In this document: positions 31,551 to 42,398 of the stretch, piece after piece | How positions within the stretch are numbered: the first letter of the stretch is position 1 | How the letters are laid out: each line of letters starts with the position of its first letter | Origin: Symbiodinium natans | Lineage: Eukaryota > Sar > Dinophyceae > Suessiales > Symbiodiniaceae | Reading direction: 5' to 3' | Assembly (NCBI GenBank): GCA_905221605.1 | Contig: CAJNDS010002352.1 | Location: 1 to 64,000 of the forward strand | DNA length: 64,000 nucleotides | Translations under genes and position numbers: made by a program | Notes under the pieces: generated by a model | Database searches by the model: none | The model's input: only the letters and a program-made list of their open reading frames with translations | What the model was told of the DNA's origin: nothing

Positions 31551-34500
31551 TCAGCCCCCCCTCAAAGTTGCCTCGATGTCCACTGCTCCGGAAAAGTCTG
31601 TGTCCATAATGGCACAGAAGGATTGGATCTGGTAGTCCGGAACTACACTGGGGGGAATCCTCAGTCGGTCAGCAGGCATGCTCGGTAAGAGTGTTTTTTT
31701 TTTTGTTGCGGGTGCTTTTTTGCTGTGGGTGCGGGGGCGCGTTTCTTTTTTTGCTGCGGGTGCGGGGGCGCCTTTTTTTTTTTGCTGCGTGCGGGGTTTC
31801 GCGTTTTTTTTTTTTTGCGGGTGCGGGGGTCGCGGCTGCGGGTGCGGAGCGTTTTTGCTGTTTTCTCTATATTTTACTATGAAAACCTCTATTTTCTCTA
31901 ATTTTCAATAGGAAAACCTCTTTCTTCTCTATATTTGAATAGGAAAACCTCTTTCTTCTCTATATTTGAATATGAAAACCTCTGTTTTCTCTACATTTAG
32001 TATGAAAACCTCTACTTTAATTCGAAAACCTCTATTTCTCTAAATTTTATAACGAAAACCTCTATTTCTCTCTATTTTTGTCTATATCGTCATAGTTTTC
32101 CTCTATATTTAATGAGGAAGACATGAGAGAGGAATACATGAGAAACTTATTGTCTGTGTTATCTCAATGTGTGACTTGCAATTAAAAGTGTTTTGTTCCT
32201 CTTGTCCTATTTTAATAGGAAGCCCATTATTTTCTCTGTCTCTGAATAGGCAAACCTCCATTGTCTTAACATTTGAACATGAAGACCTCTATTCTCTATA
32301 TTTGAATATCAAGACCTCTACATTTTGATATGAAAACACTTTGTATGTTCGCTATATTTTCGTATGAAAGCCTCTATTTCCTCTATGTTGTCATAGGAAA
32401 CATCTAATTTCTCTATATATTGTATAGCGAAAACCTCTATTGTTCTATAGTTTTTTTTATTTTGTCAGTATTTTCAGACATCTTCTCTTTGTTTCACGAG
32501 GAAGACATGAGAGGAATACATGAAAAGCTAATTCTCTATATTGTCATAAGAGTACATGCATTATCTCTATATCTGTGACTCGTAGACAACAAGTGTTTTT
32601 GTTCATGTCTCATAACACAAGCTCTATTTTCTCGATTCTTTACTAAGAAGACGTTTATATCTCTATTTTTAAACGGAAAATTCAACTTCCACTATAAGGT
32701 CTGAATTTTCGTAGGAAAGCAGGCATATATTCCCTCTTTTTTCAGGGGGTTGGAGGCTGCGCAGACCGCCGCATTTGAAAACACAATGCGCGCATCATGG
32801 GTTTGGAAGGGATTCGTAAGCTTTGAAGCAGGCTTGCCGGCCAAAAAACGCGGGGGGGTTGGGGGGGGGCGCAGCCCCCCCCCATTTGCAACACAATGCT
32901 CGCATCATCATGGGTTTGGAAGGGATTCGTATGATTGAAGCAAGCTTGCCCGGCTAAAAAGCGCAGCCCCCCCCCACCCCCCATTTGCAACACAATGCTC
33001 GCATCATCATGGGTTTGGAAGGGATTCGTATGATTGAAGCAAGCTTGCCCGGCTAAAAAGCGCAGCCCCCCCCCGCCCCTTTCAAGCGGAGGGGAATGCT
33101 TTCATGATGGTTTCGGAAAGGATTCATTTGCTTTGAAGCAAGCTGGCATGGCTTTAAGAAGCGGGGGGGTTGGGGGGGGCGCAGCCCCCCCCAATTTGCA
33201 AACCCAATGCTGGCATGATAGGCTTGGACAGGATTCATATGCTGAGAAGCTAGCTGGCACAGTTTTAAAGAGGGGGGGGGGTTGGGCGGGGTGCAGCCCT
33301 CCCTCCACCGTTAGCAAACACAATGCTCGCATGATGGCCTTGGGAAGGATTCAGTGCTTTGAAAACGCTTGCACAGTTTAAAGGAGGGGGGGGGCGTTGG
33401 GGACGGGGTTGGGGAGGAAATTGCAAAAACAAATGACCTGGGGGAAGGGGGGGGGGGCGCGTTTTTTTTTTTGCTGCGGGTGCTGGGGTGCGGGGGCGTT
33501 TTTTTTTTGCTGCGGGGGCGGGGCGACACGCGCGAGGTCATCACTCACCTGGGGGGTGGGGAGGAGGGGGGGGTGGGGGGGAGGAGGGGGGGGGGAGGAG
33601 GGGGGGGCGGTTTTTTTTTTGCTGGGGTGCGGGGGGCGCGTTTTTTTTTTGCTTGCGGGTGCGGGGGCGCGTTGTTTTTTTGGTGCGGGTGCGGGGGGGC
33701 GACACGCGCCAGGTCACTCACTCACCGGGGCGGCCCCGAAAAAAGCACCCACAGCAAAAAAGCACCCACAACAAAAAAAAAACACGGGTTCCAGGCATGC
33801 TAACCTCATCACACCTCTAACCCAAGACAAGCGCGAGCCCGAAAAAAAACCCTGAAAAAACCTAAACCCACCCCACCCCCCCTCCCCACCCCCACCCCCC
33901 ACCCCCAGGCCCCGCCCCCACCGAAAAAAAACAAAAAGGGAGTCCCCAAACCCTAAACCCTAAACCCTAAACCCTAAACCCTAAACCCTAAACCCTAAAC
34001 CCTAAACCCTAAACCCTAAACCCTAAACCCTAAACCCTAAACCCTAAACCCTGCATTGCTTGACAAGCACAGAGCCGAGCTCCGGGCCGCAAGACGCGTC
34101 GGAGGGCTGCCTTCACTTCATCGATCTCGAGCTCCCCACTGCGGTCCTCTGAAACTGTGGGGGTTTAGGGTTTAGGGTTTAGGGTTTAGGGTTTAGGGTT
34201 TAGGGTTTAAGGTTTAGGGTTTAGGGTTTAGGGTTTAGGGTTTAGGGTTTAGGGTTTAATTAGGGTTTAGGGTTTAGAGTTTTTGGGGGCATGTTTGGGT
34301 TTTGGACTTGGGTTTGAGTTTTGGGCTTATATTGGAGGGGTTTCGGGTTTAGGCTTGAGGGCTGTTTTGAGGGAGATTATTGGGCTTGGGGTTGAGGGTA
34401 TCTTCATTTAGTGCTTAAGCATTGGGTGTAGGGTTGTGGGTTTCTTCGGGTTGATGGATTTCTTCCCGAAGCCCGAATATTCAGCTTTTCTAAAAGAAGA

Positions 34501-34782
34501 GAGACCTTATGCAGCTATACTTGCTGTAGTTTTGGTGGATTCAGGGCGATGTTGCAGGGTTTGAACAGCAGGGGAAGGTAAACTGCGCTCTCAACCCTAA
34601 ATCCTTTGAACCCGAAACCCCAAACCCTATGCCCTGCAGCCCTAAACCCTAAACCCTAAACCCGAAACCCTAAACCCTAAGCCAGCACAGCCAACAGGTC
34701 GCTTAGGCCCAGCCTTGTCTAAGCGCCGGAATAGCAGGGTAAGATCGACGCCGCTCCACCCGGCATACCTCGACTGCTGCAG
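31551..34782 (-). CDS. EF-hand pair protein, C-terminal exons
   Basis: Three exons join in frame. 34714 to about 34780 ends LTLLFRRLDK at a GC donor; 34076-34146 reads DRSGELEIDEVKAALRRVLR; 31551-31659 reads IPPSVVPDYQIQSFCAIMDT then DFSGAVDIEATLRGG and stop. Spliced, EF-hand 1 is D-K-D-R-S-G-E-L-E-I-D-E, a full calcium loop created only by the join. EF-hand 2 is D-T-D-F-S-G-A-V-D-I-E-A, with Ala instead of Glu at position 12. The spacing and the IPPS linker resemble EF-hand tails common in dinoflagellate channel proteins (family knowledge). Introns 34147-34713 and 31660-34075 start GC and end AG before G. Upstream exons, perhaps around 35.2-35.6 kb, are not connected. Confidence 0.65.
31671..31735 (+). 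repeat. Left arm of 2.1-kb inverted-repeat block
   Basis: GGCATGCTCGG, then a T run, GTTGCGGGTGC, T run, GCTGTGGGTGC. It matches the reverse complement of 33738-33803. Confidence 0.75.
31690..31855. repeat. T-run / GCGGGTGCGGGGGC low-complexity repeat
   Basis: Alternating poly-T runs and G-rich GCGGGTGCGGGGGCGCG units. A related block lies at 33440-33720. Confidence 0.85.
31860..32740. repeat. AT-rich minisatellite, ~36-40 bp unit
   Basis: Degenerate repeats of GAAAACCTCTATTTTCTCTA with TATTTGAATA spacers. About 20 diverged copies, best preserved at 31870-32080. Confidence 0.85.
32745..33385. repeat. ~100-bp minisatellite
   Basis: Six or seven copies of a unit with ACACAATGCTCGCATCATC, GGGTTTGGAAGGGATTCGTA, GAAGCAAGCTTGCC and a run of C or G. 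Two adjacent copies (about 32885-33065) are nearly identical. Confidence 0.9.
33385..33735. repeat. G-rich low-complexity block
   Basis: Poly-G, GAGGAGGGGGG and T-run/GCGGGTGC units, with two copies of GGCGACACGCGC(C/G)AGGTCA near 33527 and 33698. Confidence 0.85.
33738..33803 (-). repeat. Right arm of 2.1-kb inverted-repeat block
   Basis: AAAAAAGCACCCACAGC, AAAAAAGCACCCACAAC, A run, ACACGGGTTCCAGGCATGC: the reverse complement of the left arm with few changes. Confidence 0.75.
33947..34052. repeat. CCCTAAA array in EF-hand intron
   Basis: About 15 perfect units, within the predicted intron 31660-34075 and 24 bp from the 3' end of the EF-hand exon. Confidence 0.95.
34161..34281. repeat. TTTAGGG array in EF-hand intron
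   Basis: About 16 units on the plus strand, opposite in polarity to 33947-34052, starting 14 bp from the other side of the same 71-bp exon. Confidence 0.95.
34597..34682. repeat. Degenerate CCCTAAA array
   Basis: Mixed CCCTAAA, CCCGAAA and CCCTATG units inside the predicted intron 34147-34713. Confidence 0.8.
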
Positions 34783-35229
34783 GAAAGACAAGCACGCTAA
34801 GCCCGATACCCTCTCTTACCTGGCAGTTCCTACATATGTATATATAGATATGTGTATATTATGTATACATCTATCAAGCAGCGCGACTTAGGTGAAGAAG
34901 GTCGATCGGAAAAGAAAATGACTGGAAAAAAGGTCAAACAGAGGTGCAAACGAAAATATGGTCAACCGTATTTGTAAATATTGCACGCAAGGTGAAAACT
35001 AGACCTCTCTGGCTAGCTCCGATGCCAAATTGCAGAGGTCTCCATGGTTAACAGTTCGTGCAGCAAGCACTTGAGGAACGTACTTCAGGGCCTGGAGATA
35101 TGGGACCGACGGACGCGCGGGTAATTTTTGGCGTGTTGTCTGTGCTATACTCCGCATCCTGAGATTCTGAAACCCTACTGTAAACTATCCGAAATCCTAC
35201 ACCCCATCATCAGGAACACAGGGGCATTG

Positions 35230-35580
35230 CAGTTCGGAGTCGGAGACACGGACGCGCATCTCTCAAGATTCCGGACACCCCGCCAAGCTGCGCAGCTCGA
35301 AGAATGCAGTTCTTGATCTTCTTCACCGTCTGGCCAGCAATGGAACAGCTGCACATTCGTCTAAAATCCCAACTGCATCTACCCGGGACGTCTTAAAAAC
35401 AACTGGAGAAAGGAGTGGGCTTTCGTGTCCAAGGTCGGCGGTGTCGGCAGCCCGCGCTTCTTGCGCTCCTGTCGTGAGGAGTCTCAAAGAGGCTGCGAGC
35501 TGAGCAAGGAAGCCTTCTGAAACAAGAAGCGGAACGCACTTGCACAGCAGGGTCCTCTGCAACAACATGGGCCAAACGTG
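35230..35580 (-). CDS. Exons of unknown minus-strand gene
   Basis: About 35335-35580 encodes LLCKCVPLLVSEGFLAQLAA, SLRLLTTGAQEARAADTADL and VDAVGILDECAAVPLLAR, helical and HEAT-like. About 35230-35332 encodes TVKKIKNCILRAAQLGGVSG and ILRDARPCLRLR. They are in different frames, so an intron would be needed. They may be upstream exons of the EF-hand gene, but this is not shown. Confidence 0.3.
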
Positions 35581-35789
35581 CCTGGAGGGGGGACCAAACA
35601 CAGCGCGCTCTCTAAAGCTGCACAGTCGCAAGAAGAGGACTCGGGCTGGACTTGCCTAATATGGACAGCCTCTGTATAGGGGTGCTTGTTTTGGTGCACT
35701 AGTTCGCCTCGGCTTCTCGACCAGGATCTGCTATCCTTCCCCCCTTCCCAACCCTTCCCCCGAACCAGAACTGCACGCTCCCGCAGCGT

Positions 35790-36026
35790 GGCTTGGGCCC
35801 TAAGACCCCGCCGAAATCCTTTGGGTCTTCGGTCTGGGACCCCTTGGAAACCCCCTCCTTGGACCCCTCCAGCACCGTTGCGCGTGCTTACATGCCGCGT
35901 TGGGCCAGTGCCGAGGCGTCGCGTGCAAGCGTTTACAATTGCGAGGCTCCGTATGATGCTTGGTACCCGAAAGGGGACCCGAACTTCGAACAAATGGGGT
36001 ATTTGGCCGAGGCTTGTGCTTCGTAG
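35790..36026 (+). CDS. Possible plus-strand C-terminal exon
   Basis: Open stretch ending in TAG that reads LGPKTPPKSFGSSVWDPLET, ARAYMPRWASAEASRASVYN and PKGDPNFEQMGYLAEACAS. Balanced composition and a clean stop suggest a real C-terminus. The minus-strand reading here is less protein-like. Function unknown. Confidence 0.3.
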   Translation, partial: GLGPKTPPKSFGSSVWDPLETPSLDPSSTVARAYMPRWASAEASRASVYNCEAPYDAWYPKGDPNFEQMGYLAEACAS

Positions 36027-36329
36027 ATTCCAACTCCTCAAGGCTCTGGAGTGTGGGCGCGCGAGCACACTGTCGCAGTGGTTTGACCGTTCTGTGCTGC
36101 TCTCACGCTTCTACCGGCAACCCTAAACCCTGCCCTAAACCTTTAGTGTTCAGCAAGACCATGACAGGCTCTGCTGCAACTGCAGAGCCTTCAGCCGCAC
36201 CCCTGAGGGGTCGCCAAGCTTGGTCACCAAGCTCTGCCGCAGATGTTTATTCTGGAACCCTAGTTAAAACTCACAATGAGGGAAGGAGAGCCTGTCGTCA
36301 GATAACCCAACTTCTTGGGCGGTTTTGGC

Positions 36330-37322
36330 CTTAAAACCCAGCCCGCCTTCATCTGAACCCTTTCCCGCTTGAGCTCTGCAACCTTCACAGCAGGGCGACC
36401 ACTCAAGCACCCTGAGCTACACACTGCATTTGCGGCGCGCCTGTTGCCGCAAAGCATTGATCTCTTCCTGCTCTCTGGCTGCATCCTGACCAAGCCGGCG
36501 ATGCAGAACAACAGGGCGCAGCCGGCACAGCCATAACGTACCATCACAGCAGTAGCTAAAAAATGATGACCGCGGTACTGAAAAAAAGAAAGAACAACCC
36601 GTAATAACAGCATCGCACCGCATAGGCACCAGCACGGCTCTTGTTCTGGCAAGAGGCCTCCAGCGAGTTGATGCCGCAGCGGTCGAAAGTCTCCTGCTAT
36701 CTGACCGCACATTGACTGACGCGTCGCCTTTCAACTGCAAGGGCTGCTAAATATGTGGGGGGGTCTCCATATTGAGTCACCCATCTCTCAGCACACACTT
36801 GCGGACGCCAGGCTCTGCTTCACAGCGGCAGATGACGTACGCTTCAGGCCCTGGGAATTCTGGCTGTCGTGTCCTGCTCGAGGAGCCACCTGCACGTCTT
36901 GTTCCCAGGGTGACTAAGGGAGGTAGTATGTTGTTACATTACCATAATATCCTCTGATTATATCAATAGATGAATATACTATGACATTATTCATTTATAT
37001 ACTTTTATACTATACATCAATATATTTAAAAGTATAAGGATAGAATTAAATGAATATACAAGTTTATTACATTTTCATATTCAGGTTCTTGGGGCATGTC
37101 TCGACTCGACTTGTCTGCCTCAACATGAAGCGTTCTGGATCCCGTGGACATTCTTTCAGGAGGCTCATGACCATCTCCTGCCCGAGGTGTTGCTCACTGC
37201 GGGCAACACGATGACATCAACATTGCACGCAAAAGATTCAGAAGGGTCATGGCAAAACTCCACAGCATGGCTCTGTTCAAAGAGCTGTTCAAGAAGCTGC
37301 TTTGCCGGGTCAAACGAACCTT
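36330..37322 (-). CDS. Coiled-coil-like exons of a minus-strand gene
   Basis: Open stretches in order: 37207-37322 (FDPAKQLLEQLFEQSHAVEF), 37095-37203 (EQHLGQEMVMSLLKECPRDP then ERFMLRQ), 36418-36490 (AAREQEEINALRQQARRKCS, then stop) and about 36345-36390 (VAELKRERVQMKAG). The heptad-like charged pattern suggests coiled coils. An AT-rich block (36925-37090) separates the upstream and downstream pairs. No family recognised; joins unproven. Confidence 0.3.
36925..37090. repeat. AT-rich block with imperfect inverted repeats
   Basis: Strongly AT-rich against a GC-balanced background. Contains TATACTTTTATACTATA and, inverted, TTTAAAAGTATA. A decayed MITE is possible. Confidence 0.4.
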
Positions 37323-37849
37323 GCCTGAAGCACTGGGTTCACGAACTCCTGCCAGATGCACCCTAAACCCTGAGCACCCCTAACAGGCCTTAGCACAGAA
37401 AGCACACACAACTACTCCAGCTAAAAGCGCAGCTCCTCAATGTACCGCCTCAAGTCGCAGAGTTGGGCAATCTCACGGCATTCTTCCGAACCCACATGGC
37501 CCTTACTAATCTTTGTAGCAAACAGGTACATCAATAACTTCAGAAAGTGTAGGGTTTAGAGCTCCATAAACTAGAAGCCTTATCAAGGACAACCATGGGG
37601 TGGCCCTATACTTCCGACATTACTCGATAAATCCTCACTCCGGTCTTGCTCAAGTCTTGCTCCATTACTGTATTGCTCTATTACTATTTTGCTCCTCTGA
37701 TTACCATTTTGGCGATGTTTGCGGTTCTCAGTATTTCTACTTGCAGTACTATGTTTGCTAGTAGTAGTTTTCTGACGATTATAGCTACTGTAACGATTGT
37801 CACTATTAGAAGAACTAGTCAGACTATTATAACGATTCTATCTTCTGTA

Positions 37850-38760
<911 letters not shown>

Positions 38761-39229
38761 CCTATACCTACTAGCACATGTATTCTTACACTATCACTTT
38801 TGCTACTACTTTATTGATGAATACTACGAATACGACTGCTTCATGTATGTTCGCTGTACTCATTACTACTATTGCTACTCTTGCAACTACTACGACCTAC
38901 GCCTACTGCCAGGATCATTGCTGAATTTCAACTCGTTCCCCTCTTGGCCCCTCGCATCTTCGCCGCCGAGGTCTCCGCCTCTGGCGGCCGCCGGCTCGGC
39001 ATGGCGGAGATGCGTAAAATCCTCTGTTCTATAGACCCTAAATTGTAAGCCCTGAACCCTCAGGCAAGATCATCAGAACGACACGAGCGACAGAGACATC
39101 GCGACTTAAATCTTGAGTCCGCCTGGATGTCAAGCCAACGTGTTCTTTAAGGTACAGAAATGTTTCCTGCTCGGCATGCGCTTGTTTTCCGAAACTGCGG
39201 CAGCAGCGAAGATGTCCAGGCGCTTTCAG

Positions 39230-40098
39230 TCATGCCATGTGCTTGGTATGGCACTCCACATACGCAAGCACGCTGATGAGGCTAGCATCTGGGTTCCTGA
39301 GCAGCTGGGCCACGTCGCGTGTGAGGCGCTTCATCGCCCTGTGATCCCTCTCAGGTTGGCGGCGCCGCGTCGCCGACCTCGTCCTTAACAAAATCTTCCT
39401 GGCGACCGAAGGGCCCGGCTTAGTAAGGGGAGATGCTTTGGGTTGGTTCCCTGCTCTCCAGCTTCGGTCCGAGGGCGTATGATGTTGAACATTCCACAAG
39501 AAGCGGCCTCTTCTTCGTCTTCCTGGCAGGTGCAGTGGTCTGCGCGTGCAGGCACATCTCTCATTGGCCACCTCGAGGCCGGAGTCTTCGTCAGACTCCA
39601 GGTCGAGCAGGTCATCGTCCATCAACATCTCCTCGAGGATGGAAATCATTTTCGCAACACCCTAAACGCTAAAGCCTAAACCCTAAACCCTAAACCCTAA
39701 ACCCCAAACCCTAAACCCTAAGCCCACACCATCCCTTGCTCCTCCTCGTCACCTTCTAGTCCTTCGAAGAAGATGTCCGGGAATTCCTCTTCACCCTCCT
39801 GGCCACGGCGGCAGTCTGTACGCAGCGGTTGCCAGCATCTTCACTCAGTACAACGCAACTACGTTTCAAGGACTTGACTTTGGGCATTTCCCAAACTAGG
39901 GACCCACCTAACACACCCCCAGAATACTCTCATCCTTACTGTAGGAACCTCGAAAACTGGTACAAACCCTATTTTGGGAAACCTCCGTTTTGAGGCCTCC
40001 ATGAACGCAAGGCTATCCTCCAGCTGCTCCTCTGTCGCCTGCACACATGCAGAGAGGCGGAGCCCGGAGGCGTAGTGGGCTGCCAGCCCTCGTCCCTA
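39230..40098 (-). CDS. Acidic protein, multi-exon, unknown function
   Basis: Minus-strand exon-like stretches in order: 39985-40098 (GLAAHYASGLRLSACVQATE, EQLEDSLAFMEASKR), about 39735-39825 (GQEGEEEFPDIFFEGLEGDE), about 39600-39655 (MISILEEMLMDDDLLDLESD) and 39230-39345 (AMKRLTRDVAQLLRNPDASL, ISVLAYVECHTKHMA, stop). The two central exons are strongly acidic. A telomere-type array (39659-39722), TTTAGGG on the coding strand, lies between them as an intron. Unknown family; histone-chaperone-like acidity is only a resemblance. Confidence 0.4.
39659..39722. repeat. CCCTAAA array between acidic exons
   Basis: About nine units on the plus strand. On the coding strand the last TTTAG directly precedes GG and could serve as the 3' splice acceptor. 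Confidence 0.9.
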
Positions 40099-40300
40099 AT
40101 AGTACGTACTCATAGTGACAGTGACAACGGTGTATCATTGTCGTAATCGTAAGAACAGTAATGCAAGAGATAAAAGTAGTGAAGTGGGAGTAGTAAAAAT
40201 AATCATTATGACCGTACTCATGATAATGATCTTAAACGCAAGAATAACAAGAATGGCAATAATGATCAGCACATGCAATACTCATCATGCTAGCTAGTAA

Positions 40301-40852
40301 TTAGTTCTGGTCACAAGAGAAAATCAACGAGTCATACTGGGCCTGGGCCAGTTTGGGCGCGGAATCAGCGCCAGCGGGCGGCACGTCCGCCATTCCCGGC
40401 GTCACCGACGCCGGCGCCGACGCTGCTCCAGCATCCGGGGCCTTTGCCTTGGCCTCTGCCTTGGCCTCCGCCTTGGCCTTTCCCTTGGCTTTTGGTGTCG
40501 GGGGATCCTGCGCGGCTCGCGGAAGACAGTCTTGTTGCCCGGGCTCTTTTCGGAAGTCCTTGGCTTTTGCTTTGGCCTTTCCTTTCGGCGCTGGCTCTTC
40601 ACCCTGCACCATCAGGCGCAAAGGAACTTCGAGAGAAGCACGAGAACGCAAGAATCAAAACAGCCCCCAAAACCCTAAATGGGTGGTTGTCAACATGATG
40701 GTCCCTTTCTATTTAGGGTACCCCCAAAAAGGGATCATCATTGGGACAACCACCCAAAAATGCAAGGAAGGAAGGCCTTGGCCTTCTTCTTGGCACTGGC
40801 GGCCTCCTCAACGAGCGCACGCTTCGTTTCGGACTTTTGGCTGATCTTCAAG
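40301..40852 (-). CDS. Lys/Ala-rich protein, C-terminal two exons
   Basis: Exon 40777 to about 40852 encodes TLKISQKSETKRALVEEAAS then AKKKAK; intron 40604-40776 starts GC and ends CAG before G; exon 40301-40603 continues GEEPAPKGKAKAKAKDFRKE, then Lys-Ala-Glu repeats, and ends DSLIFSCDQN before the stop. The join keeps frame and the Lys/Ala composition. Such tails occur in DNA- or RNA-binding proteins; the function here is unknown. The N-terminus is not located. The intron carries a foldback element at 40679-40757. Confidence 0.5.
40679..40757. mobile_element. Foldback element inside intron
   Basis: Inverted arms GGGTGGTTGTC-ATGATGGTCCCTTT and, from the other side, GGGTGGTTGTCCC-ATGATCCCTTTTT around a short centre. 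It lies within intron 40604-40776. Confidence 0.65.
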
Positions 40853-40964
40853 GTCTAAAAAGTGGTTCCGATCCGACCTCCTTTGGGGCAGCTCTCTTGC
40901 CTGGCGTCGCACCAAGACTCTTACAGCGGCCCTACACTGCAAGAAACAAACCATTCCAGCACAT

Positions 40965-41045
40965 TCCAGCGACATGGGTCACCCCCCCAAGTGGTCAAAA
41001 GCATGCCCTGAGCTGCCCATTGAGCCGAAGCCACGGAATGGCCAG
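40965..41045 (+). CDS. Possible plus-strand exon
   Basis: Reads DMGHPPKWSKACPELPIEPK then PRNGQQ before a GT. Weak, composition only. Confidence 0.15.
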
Positions 41046-41109
41046 CAGGTCACAAAGCTCCGTACCAACTCGCTGAAGTGTCGGTTCTAGTGTCGGTTGA
41101 AGTGAAGGC

Positions 41110-42370
41110 TGAAGTGTAGTGAAGATGTGGTCAGCATGGTGCTTCAGACATGATACGCGGCTCTACTTCTCTGGTTACGTTTCCCGCCCCGAGGCTCTCA
41201 CTCTGCTTCTATACACCCGTTTCGAGCACTGACGAAACAGAAACTGCATGTTTGCACGGCCCAAGGCTGTGCCGGAATTACCCCATTTCTCGTCCGGATT
41301 TGCCTTAAACCATTGCGACAAGGAGCCGAAACGTGCGTGGATGCCTGGTCAAACGGCAAGCTGCAATGTGTGATATGTACTCTCTCTAGCTCAGACAGCT
41401 AATTTACTATCGTGTACTATGTATGTACATGAAGAATAGCAATGATCATCGTCCTCTAGGCGTCGCATGTTATGGCAATGCCATGTACGGTACAACAAAT
41501 ACTCAGATAACGATATTGACAACGCAGAATGCATGTTGGCAACGCAGTTTAAAAGTATTCGACATGGTATCGGGTTTTTCGTTGAATAAGAGGCTATACT
41601 ACGTACTCATTCAGTACTTCCTTCGTGCACGATCAGGGCCTTGTTGTCAAAATCAGGTACCGTAATAGGGGCGCTGTAGTATCTACTGCGTAACCCTACT
41701 CTTTTGCAATGTGCGTGTAAAAAGTTATCAAGAACCCAGTGACACAATATCAACTGCTGACATGCTAAACTTGTGATCCTCGTGTATGCCTCCAGCAGCT
41801 GTCTGCCAAAGTCCCTAAACCCTAAACCCTAAACCCTAAGCTCCATTTCTTGCCAAGGACTGCGAAGGCAGCTCACGTCCTGGCAGCTTTAGGGTACTGG
41901 GTTTTTCGCACGAGCCGGCTCGAAAGACGCGGCAAGAGAATTCGGACACGGGCAAAAAAGTCGGTCGCCTGAACTCTTTGAAGACGAAGTAGGCACGTCT
42001 TAACGCCTGGAACCATGTTGCTGTATCTCACACACGCTCCCACACACACACATACACACACACGTACACACACACGTACACACACACGTACACACACACT
42101 AAACCCTAAACCCTAAAACTCTGTTCATGTACTTGCCTCCTTCACCTCCTCGATGCTTCGCAGTCCACTGATCGACACCTGCACATCGGGCGCGCGAAGG
42201 CGTTTGAGACGAAAGGTTCAGGGTTTAGGGTTTAAGGTGTAGGGTTCCAAAAAAACAAACCTCGGAAGCCATAAACGGCTATAATGGCCCGCATTCACAC
42301 TGCTACACCGCTACCAGCCAAGCGTTTTACAAAGCAGTTCGTCGCCGGATTTCTGCTATCATCTGTAGCA
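41110..42370. other. No gene identified
   Basis: Contains small telomere-type runs at 41813-41839, 42099-42117 and 42218-42246 and a (CA)n/(CACACGTA)n microsatellite at 42041-42099. Otherwise nothing supportable. Confidence 0.5.
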
Positions 42371-42398
42371 TTAAAAGTGTTTACATCGAGCATCTGGG

